Made by a program: the position numbers and the translations under genes. 64,000 bases of DNA from Bin5 sp965220715 (GTDB taxonomy: Bacteria; Chloroflexota; Anaerolineae; Caldilineales; Caldilineaceae): NCBI GenBank assembly GCA_965220715.1, contig OZ244843.1:2790001-2854000 (forward strand), read 5' to 3'. Within the stretch, counting starts at the first letter, position 1. Each line of letters opens with the position of its first letter. Shown one piece after another: positions 56,784 through 64,000 of the stretch. The notes under the pieces were generated by a model that saw only the letters and a program-made list of their open reading frames with translations, had not been told where the DNA came from and made no database searches.

Positions 56784-57221
56784 ATGCTAAGAAAAATACG
56801 GCAGGCCGCAGGAATCCTGCTTCTCCTACTGTTCGCCCTTCTCGCCGTGGACTTTGTCCAGGCCCACCTGCGCCTCGCCAGCGTCTCGATTGAAGGCCAG
56901 TTCGACAAAGACAAGGTCATCGCTAACGGCGAAGACTCGATCATCCTGACGCTGCGAGTCACCGAGAACGGCCGGCCGCGCGTCAACGACACTTTGCAGG
57001 CCTGGTTGCAGCCCGGCAACGGCCTCATGATTCCGGAGTGGTCCTATACCGACGAAAACGGCGAAGTCCAGATAACTTTTTCCCCTAATCCGGCCTCACC
57101 CTACGACTTAAAGGTGGACTCAATAATCAATGTCATCGACATCAACATCGGGCGCTGGCTGGAGGTAGACAAACGCTTCTCCATCGAAATTCCGGTTGAA
57201 ATCCCGCTATCCTCAGACTAG
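56784..57221 (+). CDS. Small membrane-anchored or secreted Ig-like protein, 145 aa
   Basis: An N-terminal basic segment and one hydrophobic helix (residues about 8-27, AAGILLLLLFALLAVDFVQA) act as signal peptide or anchor. A single beta-sandwich of about 110 residues follows with the pattern of invasin/Big-1-type domains: VIANGEDSIILTLRVTENG, then a TDENGEVQITFSP strand. It lies between the SBP and its permeases in one operon, an unusual position, so it may help capture substrate or stabilise the importer (inference). The ATG at 56784 is 82 bp after the SBP stop. The long in-frame extension upstream overlaps the SBP gene in another frame and is not real. Confidence 0.72.
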   Translation: MLRKIRQAAGILLLLLFALLAVDFVQAHLRLASVSIEGQFDKDKVIANGEDSIILTLRVTENGRPRVNDTLQAWLQPGNGLMIPEWSYTDENGEVQITFSPNPASPYDLKVDSIINVIDINIGRWLEVDKRFSIEIPVEIPLSSD

Positions 57222-57416
57222 ATGCGGCCAAACTGAAGTCCTGACTGACCTATCGCATCCTCCGCCCGCAGTAGATGCTGGAACCCGCGTACCGAAGCAG
57301 TTACTGGCCGCGATCAACTAGCGCCAGAGAATGGGAACGAGTCCAGTGTGGCAATCCTGCACCATGTTTCCTCCGGGAATTTAGCCGACGCAACTGTAGT
57401 AGTTCAGGGAGTTAAT

Positions 57417-58391
57417 ATGACAGAGGTGACGAACGCTCAACAGGGCAACGCGTCAGCCGCCCGAATTGGCGTGCCTCCCAGATCAAGGGAACTGTCTACT
57501 TGGCAAGCGATGCGCAGGTCCTGGCAAGCCTACGCCCTGCTTGCCCCCATCTTCATCCTGCTGATCATCTTCAACTACTACCCTCCCATCTTGGGCCTGC
57601 TTCGAGCCTTTTACCGCTGGCGTCCCGGCGTCGAAGCCAGCTTCGTCGGCCTGCAGCATTTTGGCGTCTATTTCACCTCGCCCGAAACAGCGCGTGAACT
57701 CCTCAACATGTTCAAACTGCTCATGTTCTTCTTCTTCTCTGGCGCGGTCGTGCCCTTCATCATGGCCGTCCTCATCTTTCGCATTCGTGACACCGAGTCC
57801 AAGGAGCTCTATCGCCTCTTCCTTATCATTCCCATGCTCGTACCCCTGATCGTGGTGATCCTGCTCTGGAAACAAATCTACGACCCCAACCTTGGCCCCA
57901 TAAACGGCATCCTCGAAGCGATTGGGCTCGAATTCCTGGCCCGCAACTGGTTGGGGGATACCTCTTCTGCACTATATGCCATCATGTTCATGGGCTTTCC
58001 TTGGGTTTCTGGCGTCGGCACGCTGATATATCTGGGCGGGCTGGGGCAGATTTCGTCCTCGATTTTCGATGCCTGCGAAGTCGATGGCTGTACCGGGCTG
58101 CGCCGCACCCTGCTGATCGACCTGCCGCTTGTACTTGGCCAAGTACGGCTGATGACAATCTTGGCAGTTATCGCCGGGGTCACCTCCTTCCAGACCATTC
58201 TTGTCCTTACAGACGGCGGTCCCGGATTCGCCACTATGGTGCCTGGCTTGACAATGTTCCACAAGGCCTTCCGTACGCAGCAGTTCGGCTACGCAGCCTC
58301 CATCGGCATGATTCTCTTCATAATCACCTTCACCGCCACCCTCGCCGTCAACCGCACAGTTCATCCAGCGGTAGAAGAGGTCTTAAACTAG
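57417..58391 (+). CDS. Carbohydrate ABC permease, MalF/LacF type, 324 aa
   Basis: An inner-membrane sugar permease. A polar N-terminus of about 35 residues precedes TM1 (YALLAPIFILLIIFNYYPP). The docking loop is SIFDACEVDGCTGLRRTLLI followed by DLPLVLGQVRL, and VLTDGGPGFATMVPGL is the usual late periplasmic segment. ATG 57417 is preferred because GGGAG lies about eight bases upstream; the 23 upstream codons are not conserved. It pairs with the permease at 58433. Confidence 0.92.
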   Translation: MTEVTNAQQGNASAARIGVPPRSRELSTWQAMRRSWQAYALLAPIFILLIIFNYYPPILGLLRAFYRWRPGVEASFVGLQHFGVYFTSPETARELLNMFKLLMFFFFSGAVVPFIMAVLIFRIRDTESKELYRLFLIIPMLVPLIVVILLWKQIYDPNLGPINGILEAIGLEFLARNWLGDTSSALYAIMFMGFPWVSGVGTLIYLGGLGQISSSIFDACEVDGCTGLRRTLLIDLPLVLGQVRLMTILAVIAGVTSFQTILVLTDGGPGFATMVPGLTMFHKAFRTQQFGYAASIGMILFIITFTATLAVNRTVHPAVEEVLN

Positions 58392-58432
58392 CAGACCATG
58401 AATAGGCAGCGGCAGTACAAGGAGAACAGCGA

Positions 58433-59329
58433 GTGAGCACCACAACTTCCACCCAGGTCGCCCCGTCCCGCCGGCGTCCCATTCGGCTCTCCCAGATAGG
58501 TTCGCACCTTTTTATCACTGTAATGCTGCTGCTCTCGCTCATTCCGACCTACCTGCTGATCACCTGGTCCTTCAAGAATGGCCTCCAATACCGTTGGGAA
58601 CGATGGTCGATCAGCTTTCCCCTGCGTTGGAGCAACTATGCCGCCGCCTGGGAAATTGTCGGCGATTACATGATTAATACAATTATAGTAGCCATCATCG
58701 GCTTGATGGGTATGCTGCTGCTCTCCCTCATCGGCGGTTACGTCTTTGCCCGCATGGACTTCCCCTTTCGCCAGACGCTCTACTATGCAATCATAGCTCT
58801 GCTTATGGTCCCCTGGGTCCTGTCCTTCATCCCTGCCTACATGGTTTACGTCCGCCTCGGCCTCCTCAATTCACGCTGGGCACTGATAATTCCCGAACTG
58901 GCTGGCGGACCCATCTTCGGCATCTTCCTCATGCGCGCCTTCATCTCTGGAATCCCGGAGGAGCTCTTCGAATCCGCCCGCTGTGACGGCGCTGGCGTCC
59001 TCGACCTCATCGGCCGAATCACCCTGCCGCTGTCACTACCCGGGCTCGCCACCCTGGCCGTCCTCAACTTCATCGGCGTCTGGAACTCCTTCCTCTGGCC
59101 GCTGGTCATGATCCAGGATGACGAAAAACAGATGATAGCGGTCGGCCTCTACAAGCTGGCCCGGTCCGCCACTTCCGGCGGCGTCCCCGGCTGGACCAGT
59201 CAGGACTTCAGCGTCTGGGGGCCCCTCTACGCCGGCTACGTAATCGCCTCCTTGCCCCTCGTTCTTCTCTTCATTGTTCTGGGCAAGTTCTACGTCGAAG
59301 GGCTTGTCGATTCCGGGCTCAAGGTCTGA
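58433..59329 (+). CDS. Carbohydrate ABC permease, MalG/LacG type, 298 aa
   Basis: The second permease of the system. GTG start at 58433 with AAGGAG eight bases upstream; the N-terminus is Ser/Thr-rich, then TM1 (LFITVMLLLSLIPTYLLIT). Docking loop LFESARCDGAGVLDLIGRIT, followed by LPLSLPGLATL; the C-terminus FYVEGLVDSGLKV is typical. No ATPase gene follows; the next gene is a glycosidase-like protein, so substrate processing may be directly coupled with import. Confidence 0.92.
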   Translation: MSTTTSTQVAPSRRRPIRLSQIGSHLFITVMLLLSLIPTYLLITWSFKNGLQYRWERWSISFPLRWSNYAAAWEIVGDYMINTIIVAIIGLMGMLLLSLIGGYVFARMDFPFRQTLYYAIIALLMVPWVLSFIPAYMVYVRLGLLNSRWALIIPELAGGPIFGIFLMRAFISGIPEELFESARCDGAGVLDLIGRITLPLSLPGLATLAVLNFIGVWNSFLWPLVMIQDDEKQMIAVGLYKLARSATSGGVPGWTSQDFSVWGPLYAGYVIASLPLVLLFIVLGKFYVEGLVDSGLKV

Positions 59330-59442
59330 ACGACAGGTCAGTGCCATCTTGGTAAAGCCTGGCGTGATGGTGCTGCCGCAGAACGCTCTCTACAGCAGGC
59401 AATCCAAGGCAACCAACCACACTTTTCGGAGACACAGTTACA

Positions 59443-60828
59443 ATGACCATCAAAACACAGTCGATGTTCTTCAAATCCGAAGGTGTTGATGCCCATTGGG
59501 ATACCTGGATGTTCTACCACGAGGGTACCTACTATCTCTTCTACCTCATCACCGAATACAGCCCCGGCGAAGGCTTCGGGCTTGCCACTTCACCCGACGG
59601 CGTCACCTGGACCGATCACGGCTGGGCGATCAGGGCCTCCGACAAGATGGTCACCTACCTCGGCACCGGCGCCGTCTGGAAGGCCCCCGACCACGAGAGC
59701 AGCGGCCGCTTCATCTGCAACTATTCCGAATGGCGCGTCGAAGAAGATGGCCGCCAGACCCAGAACATCTTCTTCGCCTGGAGCGAAGACCTGATGAACT
59801 GGACAAAGTTCGGCGACGACCACATCTTCAAAGTCGACACACGCTTCTACGAGCAACACGGCCGCTGGGACTGCATTTTTCCCCTCCCCCGTCCCCAAGG
59901 CGGCTACTACGGCTACTGGACCGCAACGCCCAACGACACCGTCGGCTTCGGCTTCGGCCAGAGCGAGGACGGCGTCCATTGGGATGCCCTGCCCTCCCCG
60001 GAACTGGTCTGGGAAGGCGCCGACCCGCCCCATAGCATGGAGGCCGGCGCCGTCACTGAATTCAACGGCAAATACTACGCCATCGTCGGCCAGGGAACGA
60101 GGACCATGAAGACGATGATCGCCGACAACCCCGCCGGCCCCTACACCGTCGCCCCCGTAAACTACGCTCTCCTCGAAAACTCCGGCGAGCACAAACACAC
60201 CTACTTCGCCCGCTTCCTCCGCACCCCCGACGACATCCTCGTTAACCACCACGCCGTAACCCGCTTCCAGCTCGAATCCGGCCGCGACATCTGCTACTGG
60301 GCCCCGCTCAAAAGGGCCTTCGTCGACGACGCCGGCACGCTCTGGTTCGGCTACTGGCAGGGGAACGAACGCCTGAAGAGAAACCTTGTCCCCGCGCAAT
60401 TCTCCGACACGGGCGGCCGACGCATTCAGATGGCCGGCACCGAAGTCGACGCTGAAGGCGGCGTTGTTATCGAGGGCCAGATTACTCTGCCCGCAGTCGA
60501 TCAACCGGAAACGGAGTGGCCCGGACTATACATCGAGTATCAAACAGGCCAAGGCAGCTACATTCAGGTTGGCCCCTCCGGCGTCACCCACTTCGGGCTG
60601 ACCGCAGAAAGCGGCGACCCATCCGAGCGCGAGGATGTCATGGCGCGCGCCCGGCCCTTCGGCTCCAGCGTCCGCTTCCGCACTCTCCTCAAAGCCTCAG
60701 TGATGGAATTCTATCTGGACGACCTGCTAATCCAGTCCTACAGCCTGCCCGCCGCCGCCACCGGACGCATCGGGCTCCTCAATCCCGCCAATGGTATTGC
60801 TGACGTTCAAGTCTGGAATGCTACCTAG
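59443..60828 (+). CDS. Five-bladed beta-propeller glycosidase-like protein (GH32/43/DUF4185 style), 461 aa
   Basis: A cytoplasmic-type protein with no signal peptide. The first ~320 residues show propeller repeats of the GH43/GH32/GH68 superfamily: HWDTWMFYHEGTYYLFYLI, GLATSPDGVTWTDHGWAI, FAWSEDLMNWTKFGDD and GFGQSEDGVHWDALPSP ('S-x-D-x-x-x-W' blade signatures). The C-terminal ~120 residues form a beta-sandwich (GLYIEYQTGQGSYIQVG and EFYLDDLLIQSY), as in GH32 enzymes. Acidic catalytic residues are plausible in the first blades but cannot be fixed by eye. GGAGA lies upstream of ATG 59443. It follows the sugar permeases in the same direction and is the likely enzyme that opens the imported glycan. 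Confidence 0.78.
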   Translation: MTIKTQSMFFKSEGVDAHWDTWMFYHEGTYYLFYLITEYSPGEGFGLATSPDGVTWTDHGWAIRASDKMVTYLGTGAVWKAPDHESSGRFICNYSEWRVEEDGRQTQNIFFAWSEDLMNWTKFGDDHIFKVDTRFYEQHGRWDCIFPLPRPQGGYYGYWTATPNDTVGFGFGQSEDGVHWDALPSPELVWEGADPPHSMEAGAVTEFNGKYYAIVGQGTRTMKTMIADNPAGPYTVAPVNYALLENSGEHKHTYFARFLRTPDDILVNHHAVTRFQLESGRDICYWAPLKRAFVDDAGTLWFGYWQGNERLKRNLVPAQFSDTGGRRIQMAGTEVDAEGGVVIEGQITLPAVDQPETEWPGLYIEYQTGQGSYIQVGPSGVTHFGLTAESGDPSEREDVMARARPFGSSVRFRTLLKASVMEFYLDDLLIQSYSLPAAATGRIGLLNPANGIADVQVWNAT

Positions 60829-61000
60829 TGGGACGATCTGTCGCAACTCTAAACTGTGCCCTCCTGAACCGACCGCCATTCGCTTCACTGGCGGCCCTAT
60901 GAGTGACGGCCTTTCATTCGAATCCTGTTGACGCGGTTCCCAAAATGACAGGCGCTTCCAGTCAGTACGGCGACACCAATTCCATCACCGGAGCGATCTT

Positions 61001-61027
61001 TTGTGAATTACGCTTTTCCGCTAAAAT
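61001..61027 (+). promoter_or_regulatory. Weak promoter candidate for the dioxygenase pair
   Basis: TTGTGA with only a 15-base spacer to TAAAAT (61022-61027), about 75 bp before the ATG at 61101. The -10 is good, the -35 spacing poor. Confidence 0.3.
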
Positions 61028-61100
61028 AGCCTGAATCCTCCAACCCAACCGTAAGTCAGAAGTTCTCATCATCGACCAGAATAGCGAGCTGCAGCCACCA

Positions 61101-61955
61101 ATGCCCACCGTCCTGACCAGCGAACAGCTCAGCTTCTACGAAACCAACGGATTCCTCCACGCCCCTGGCGTAATCCCACCCGACCTCATGGACCTGTTGA
61201 AGACCATCCTCTTGCGTTGGGTCGATGAAACTATCGAGAGTTGGCTGGCCGAAGGTCTCATCGACAATCCACAGACCGATCTCGACTTCCAACATCGGCT
61301 ATTGCAAGTTTGGGAGGTCGCCGGCAGGCCAAAATACATCCGCAGTCCCCGCCGCGACCTCGTCAGCCGCGAAATGTTCAATATCCTCCTCCATCCCTCT
61401 CTCCTCGCCCTGGCCCAAGATCTCCTCGCCACCCCCGAAATCTCCGTCCACGGCATCTTCAATGCCCGCCCCAAACTCCCCGACCAGATCTGGACCCAAA
61501 CCCCCTGGCACCAGGACGCGCAATACTATCGCGACGCCGAGCAGGTCCACGTAACCTCCATCTGGATGCCCTTGCAGCCAGTCACCGAGCACAACAGTTG
61601 CCTGCAGGTCGCTCCCGGCCTCCACCGCGGACCCCTCCACGAAGGCTGGAACGACCCCGAAACCGGCTTCCTCGGCCTCGCGCCGGAAGTGCGCGAAGCT
61701 CTGGAAGGGGTTTCGATCGAAATGGAGCCTGGCGACGCACTCTGTTTCACCCAGATCACGCCCCACCGCGCCCTCCCCAACCGCTCCAACCAGGTGCGCT
61801 GGTCCATCGACGTGCGCTACGAACCCACCGCCCAGGCCACCGCAGCCGGCCAGAAGCAAGGTTTCGTCGCCCACAGCCCGAACGACCCGACCGCAGTGCC
61901 TAGCTACGAAAAGTGGCTCAAACAGTGGAAAGAGATCCCCGCCGGTAGCTATTGA
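61101..61955 (+). CDS. Phytanoyl-CoA dioxygenase (PhyH) family protein, 284 aa
   Basis: An Fe(II)/2-oxoglutarate oxygenase. The iron triad is TPWHQDAQYY (His137, Asp139) and TPHRALPN (His222), and the 2-oxoglutarate arginine is in NQVRWSIDVRY (Arg233). The N-terminus TSEQLSFYETNGFLHAPGV is the family start. Length is close to ectoine hydroxylase-like and syringomycin-type members. It is followed 103 bp later by a second PhyH protein with shared motifs (NQVRWSID-x-RY), so the pair is an ancient tandem duplication or a two-step hydroxylation unit. Substrate unknown. Confidence 0.92.
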   Translation: MPTVLTSEQLSFYETNGFLHAPGVIPPDLMDLLKTILLRWVDETIESWLAEGLIDNPQTDLDFQHRLLQVWEVAGRPKYIRSPRRDLVSREMFNILLHPSLLALAQDLLATPEISVHGIFNARPKLPDQIWTQTPWHQDAQYYRDAEQVHVTSIWMPLQPVTEHNSCLQVAPGLHRGPLHEGWNDPETGFLGLAPEVREALEGVSIEMEPGDALCFTQITPHRALPNRSNQVRWSIDVRYEPTAQATAAGQKQGFVAHSPNDPTAVPSYEKWLKQWKEIPAGSY

Positions 61956-62058
61956 GCGAGCGCTGACTGACCCATGGCCCGGGCGGCATGATGCCTCGCA
62001 ATTGGACGGCTGCCGCCGATTCAGATTCTCAATCGCAACACGATATGGACTAGCTATC

Positions 62059-63024
62059 ATGAGCCTGACCCAACCCGAATTGACACTTTTTCAGAAGCAG
62101 GGATTTCTCCTCAAACCTGGCCTGTTCTCAGAAAACGACCTGCAGCCTCTGCGGTCCGCATTCACCGAAATCATCGATCAAAAGGCCCGCGCCCTGCAGG
62201 CCGACGGCAAACTGGCGGACGTCTTCGAAGATGCCCCTTTCGACAAGCGCCTCGCCAGTATCTATGCCGACAACAAGGCGGCAGGCGAAGAAATAACACG
62301 CGAGGTCATGGGCAAGGGCGGCGGCGGCTACAACGGGCCAGCTATGCTCCAAACTATCCGCCACCCGGCGCTACTGTCCTGCATCGAAAGCCTGATCGGC
62401 CCGGACATCGTCGGCTCCTCCGTTTACCGTATCCGCCCCAAACTGCCCGGCTGGGACCGCGGCGAAGTCCCCTGGCACCAGGACGCCGGCTACACTCTCG
62501 CCCACTGCGACCGCCATCTCATCGTCACCTGTTGGGTCCCTCTGGTCGACGCCACCCTGGAGAACGGCTGCCTCCACGTCATCCCAACCGTACACAGCAG
62601 CGGGATTCTGAAGCACTTCACCGGCGGCCACGCCGGCTTTCTCGAAGTGCCCCAGGATGAACTGCCCCAGGTCGACCCCGTCCCCGTCCCCATGAAGGCC
62701 GGCGATGTCCTCCTGCTGACCAATCTGACACCCCACGCCTCCTTCGAAAATCGCACCAACCAGGTCCGCTGGAGCATCGACCTCCGCTACCAAAGCGCCG
62801 AGGTACCCAACAACGTCGACGAAGACCCCGCCTCCTACACACCCGAACGCGACCCAGTCACCATGGCCTGCTACCCCCCCGAAGCCGACTTCGTCATCCG
62901 CGATCCGAACGACCCCGCCCGCGAAATCCAATCCGCCGATCAGTTCAGACAAGTGCGCGAGCGCTACGAAACAACCCGCCCCAATACCCCCGGCCGCGGC
63001 TGGACACCCCTCCAGGAGCGCTGA
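62059..63024 (+). CDS. Phytanoyl-CoA dioxygenase (PhyH) family protein, 321 aa
   Basis: The third dioxygenase in the window. Iron ligands: VPWHQDAGYT (His140, Asp142) and TPHASFEN (His226); the 2-oxoglutarate arginine is in NQVRWSIDLRY (Arg237). Relative to its neighbour at 61101 it has an extra C-terminal region of about 60 residues ending TPLQER and a glycine-rich GKGGGGYNGPAML segment around residues 85-97. The ATG at 62059 begins the family start SLTQPELTLFQKQGFLLKPG; the upstream 19 codons are not conserved. Probably co-transcribed with the preceding gene. Confidence 0.92.
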   Translation: MSLTQPELTLFQKQGFLLKPGLFSENDLQPLRSAFTEIIDQKARALQADGKLADVFEDAPFDKRLASIYADNKAAGEEITREVMGKGGGGYNGPAMLQTIRHPALLSCIESLIGPDIVGSSVYRIRPKLPGWDRGEVPWHQDAGYTLAHCDRHLIVTCWVPLVDATLENGCLHVIPTVHSSGILKHFTGGHAGFLEVPQDELPQVDPVPVPMKAGDVLLLTNLTPHASFENRTNQVRWSIDLRYQSAEVPNNVDEDPASYTPERDPVTMACYPPEADFVIRDPNDPAREIQSADQFRQVRERYETTRPNTPGRGWTPLQER

Positions 63025-63346
63025 CACATCGCATTCAATAATGCACAACCAGCCCACCCAACGTCTCAAACCCAATACTCTGTCCGACAGGGCCCCGAAA
63101 TACTAGGGCTCGTTGACCTCTGTAAGAAGAGGATCTGAGGGTGCGAAGCGCTTATCCTCGAAGGATCCCGCAGTCATGCAAAGAAAATCCGATACGCCTT
63201 TGGTGTTCTTCGCGGCCCTTCGCGTGACTTCGCGGATCGATTGGTTTTGTTTATCATAACATTCAAGCGAGAAACTTCCCTGACAGGCCTGCAGGCTCTC
63301 CGCTCCTGTTGAATTTTGAGCTGCCTTCCCAAAATGACAACGATAT
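63025..63346. other. Intergenic region with TTCGCGG-type repeat
   Basis: About 320 bases between convergent genes and without a gene. A stretch at about 63210-63240 repeats TTCGCG three times (CTTCGCGGCCCTTCGCG, then ACTTCGCGG), like short dispersed intergenic repeats seen in many bacterial genomes. No clear terminator was recognised. Confidence 0.35.
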
Positions 63347-64000
63347 CTAATCCGAATCGGAGGTGGCGCCTCCATGTGGACCGGATTCCTCACTTCGGTG
63401 CCCCTGCCCTTCCCGCAGGCGCGCCAGACACAGTAATCTGTCGAACTCCGCCTGAAATGCCGCAATAATAGTGTCCGGATCCGGCGCCAATCCCCGATCG
63501 GTGATGAGTCCGATATTTACCTGCCCGGCGTAGCTGAATATGCTGATACCCACGCCGATGGAACCGGACTGCGGCACCCAGAAAACGATGGTGTCGAGAA
63601 GCTTGCCGGCAAAGTAGAGTTTCCGGGACGGGCCAGGCACATTTGTCAGGACCACACTCACTTTGCCGGCATAATAGCCGCGCACGCTCCTGGCGATTTT
63701 GTCCGACACGACGCCTAAGCCGGCGATAGCCTGATAGGTCACCAGTGCTTCAGGCGACCGTTTGATGGCATCCATGTTGCGCTTTGTCTCGAATAGGCGA
63801 TCGATGGGATCGGCGATGCCGATGGGCAGGGGAAGATAGACGAGAGCGAATCGGTTCGTCAGTTTCGTATCATGGGGCGTACGAATGTCCACCGGAACCA
63901 TGGCCCGAATCTCTTTACCCTCCGGATTGTCGCCGCGAGTTTCGACATACCGGCGCAAAGCGCCAGCCATCGCGGCGACCAGGACATCGTTCACTGTTGC
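63347..64000 (-). CDS. WS/DGAT acyltransferase, C-terminal part (runs off the window)
   Basis: The C-terminal ~215 residues of a wax ester synthase/diacylglycerol acyltransferase. The opening TVNDVLVAAMAGALRRY is the start of the C-terminal (DUF1298) domain. MVPVDIRTP, TNVPGPSRKLYFAGK and SGSIGVGISIFSYAGQVNIG are typical. The N-terminal half with the HHxxxDG active site lies beyond position 64000. These enzymes join acyl-CoA to long alcohols or diacylglycerol at the membrane. The last ~20 residues are hydrophilic. It is convergent with the dioxygenase pair. Confidence 0.88.
   Translation of the reverse strand, partial: ATVNDVLVAAMAGALRRYVETRGDNPEGKEIRAMVPVDIRTPHDTKLTNRFALVYLPLPIGIADPIDRLFETKRNMDAIKRSPEALVTYQAIAGLGVVSDKIARSVRGYYAGKVSVVLTNVPGPSRKLYFAGKLLDTIVFWVPQSGSIGVGISIFSYAGQVNIGLITDRGLAPDPDTIIAAFQAEFDRLLCLARLREGQGHRSEESGPHGGATSDSD

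Noticed and set aside
59590..60504. Minus-strand open frame of about 300 codons
   Set aside because: Antisense to the propeller glycosidase-like gene; Val/Gly/Ala/Asp-biased and without a domain.
61299..62060. Minus-strand open frame across the dioxygenase genes
   Set aside because: Antisense to the PhyH gene, whose iron-binding motifs are complete on the plus strand.

Overview
This 64 kb window looks like a stretch of a Chloroflexota chromosome, most likely a Caldilineales-type heterotroph. The pointers are a giant GT39-DUF2298 ('YYY') membrane protein, Tat-lipobox binding proteins, a Uma2-family protein and expansions of sulfatases and phytanoyl-CoA-type dioxygenases. No rRNA, tRNA or ribosomal-protein gene was seen, so the taxonomy is inference. 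Coding density is high and housekeeping genes are few: rsmD, cinA/pncC-like and gcvP.

Layout. (1) 1-8.9 kb, minus strand: an intact 1654-aa GT39-DUF2298 protein, then a decayed neighbourhood holding a second polytopic protein broken by an in-frame TGA and a frameshift, and a frameshifted ghost of the N-terminus of the GT39-DUF2298 family. (2) 8.9-10.6 kb: a YabE-like DUF348/G5/3D wall protein with its own terminator. (3) 11.3-31.9 kb: a sulfatase and transport region. It holds one divergent sulfatase, then SBP - sulfatase - sulfatase - SBP - OppB - OppC. The second SBP is cut by a 1061-bp IS with a clean 5-bp target duplication. After these come a remnant, a double-length and a single-length lipoprotein built from discoidin-like and glucose/sorbosone-dehydrogenase modules, and a fourth sulfatase. 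(4) 32.0-36.7 kb, minus strand: two paralogous TIM-barrel-like proteins flanking a DHDPS-family gene, which is itself flanked by the C-terminal stubs of an OppB and an OppC permease. (5) 37-43.8 kb: zinc alcohol dehydrogenase, Uma2 protein with a 21-bp tandem repeat, Gfo/Idh/MocA oxidoreductase, PncC-like amidohydrolase with a coupled small protein, a membrane coiled-coil/SdrD-like protein, and rsmD. (6) 43.9-47.4 kb: a tandem glycine riboswitch with an intrinsic terminator upstream of gcvP. (7) 47.6-60.8 kb: two carbohydrate ABC systems (SBP plus two permeases each) with an S51 peptidase, two concanavalin-like proteins (one YesU-like), a dioxygenase, a small Ig-like protein and a five-bladed-propeller glycosidase-like protein. 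(8) 61.1-64 kb: two more dioxygenases and the C-terminal part of a WS/DGAT acyltransferase that runs off the window.

How it works together (inference). The content fits uptake and dismantling of sulfated or otherwise decorated glycans or glycolipids: exported sugar-binding and oxidising lipoproteins, sulfatases that need an FGly-generating enzyme encoded elsewhere, and ABC importers. No ABC ATPase is encoded here, so all three importers must borrow ATPases from other loci. At each SBP-to-permease junction there is a perfect inverted repeat, which suggests a shared way of keeping binding protein in excess over permease. The region also records repeated gene loss: IS interruption, internal-deletion remnants, permease stubs and broken paralogs.
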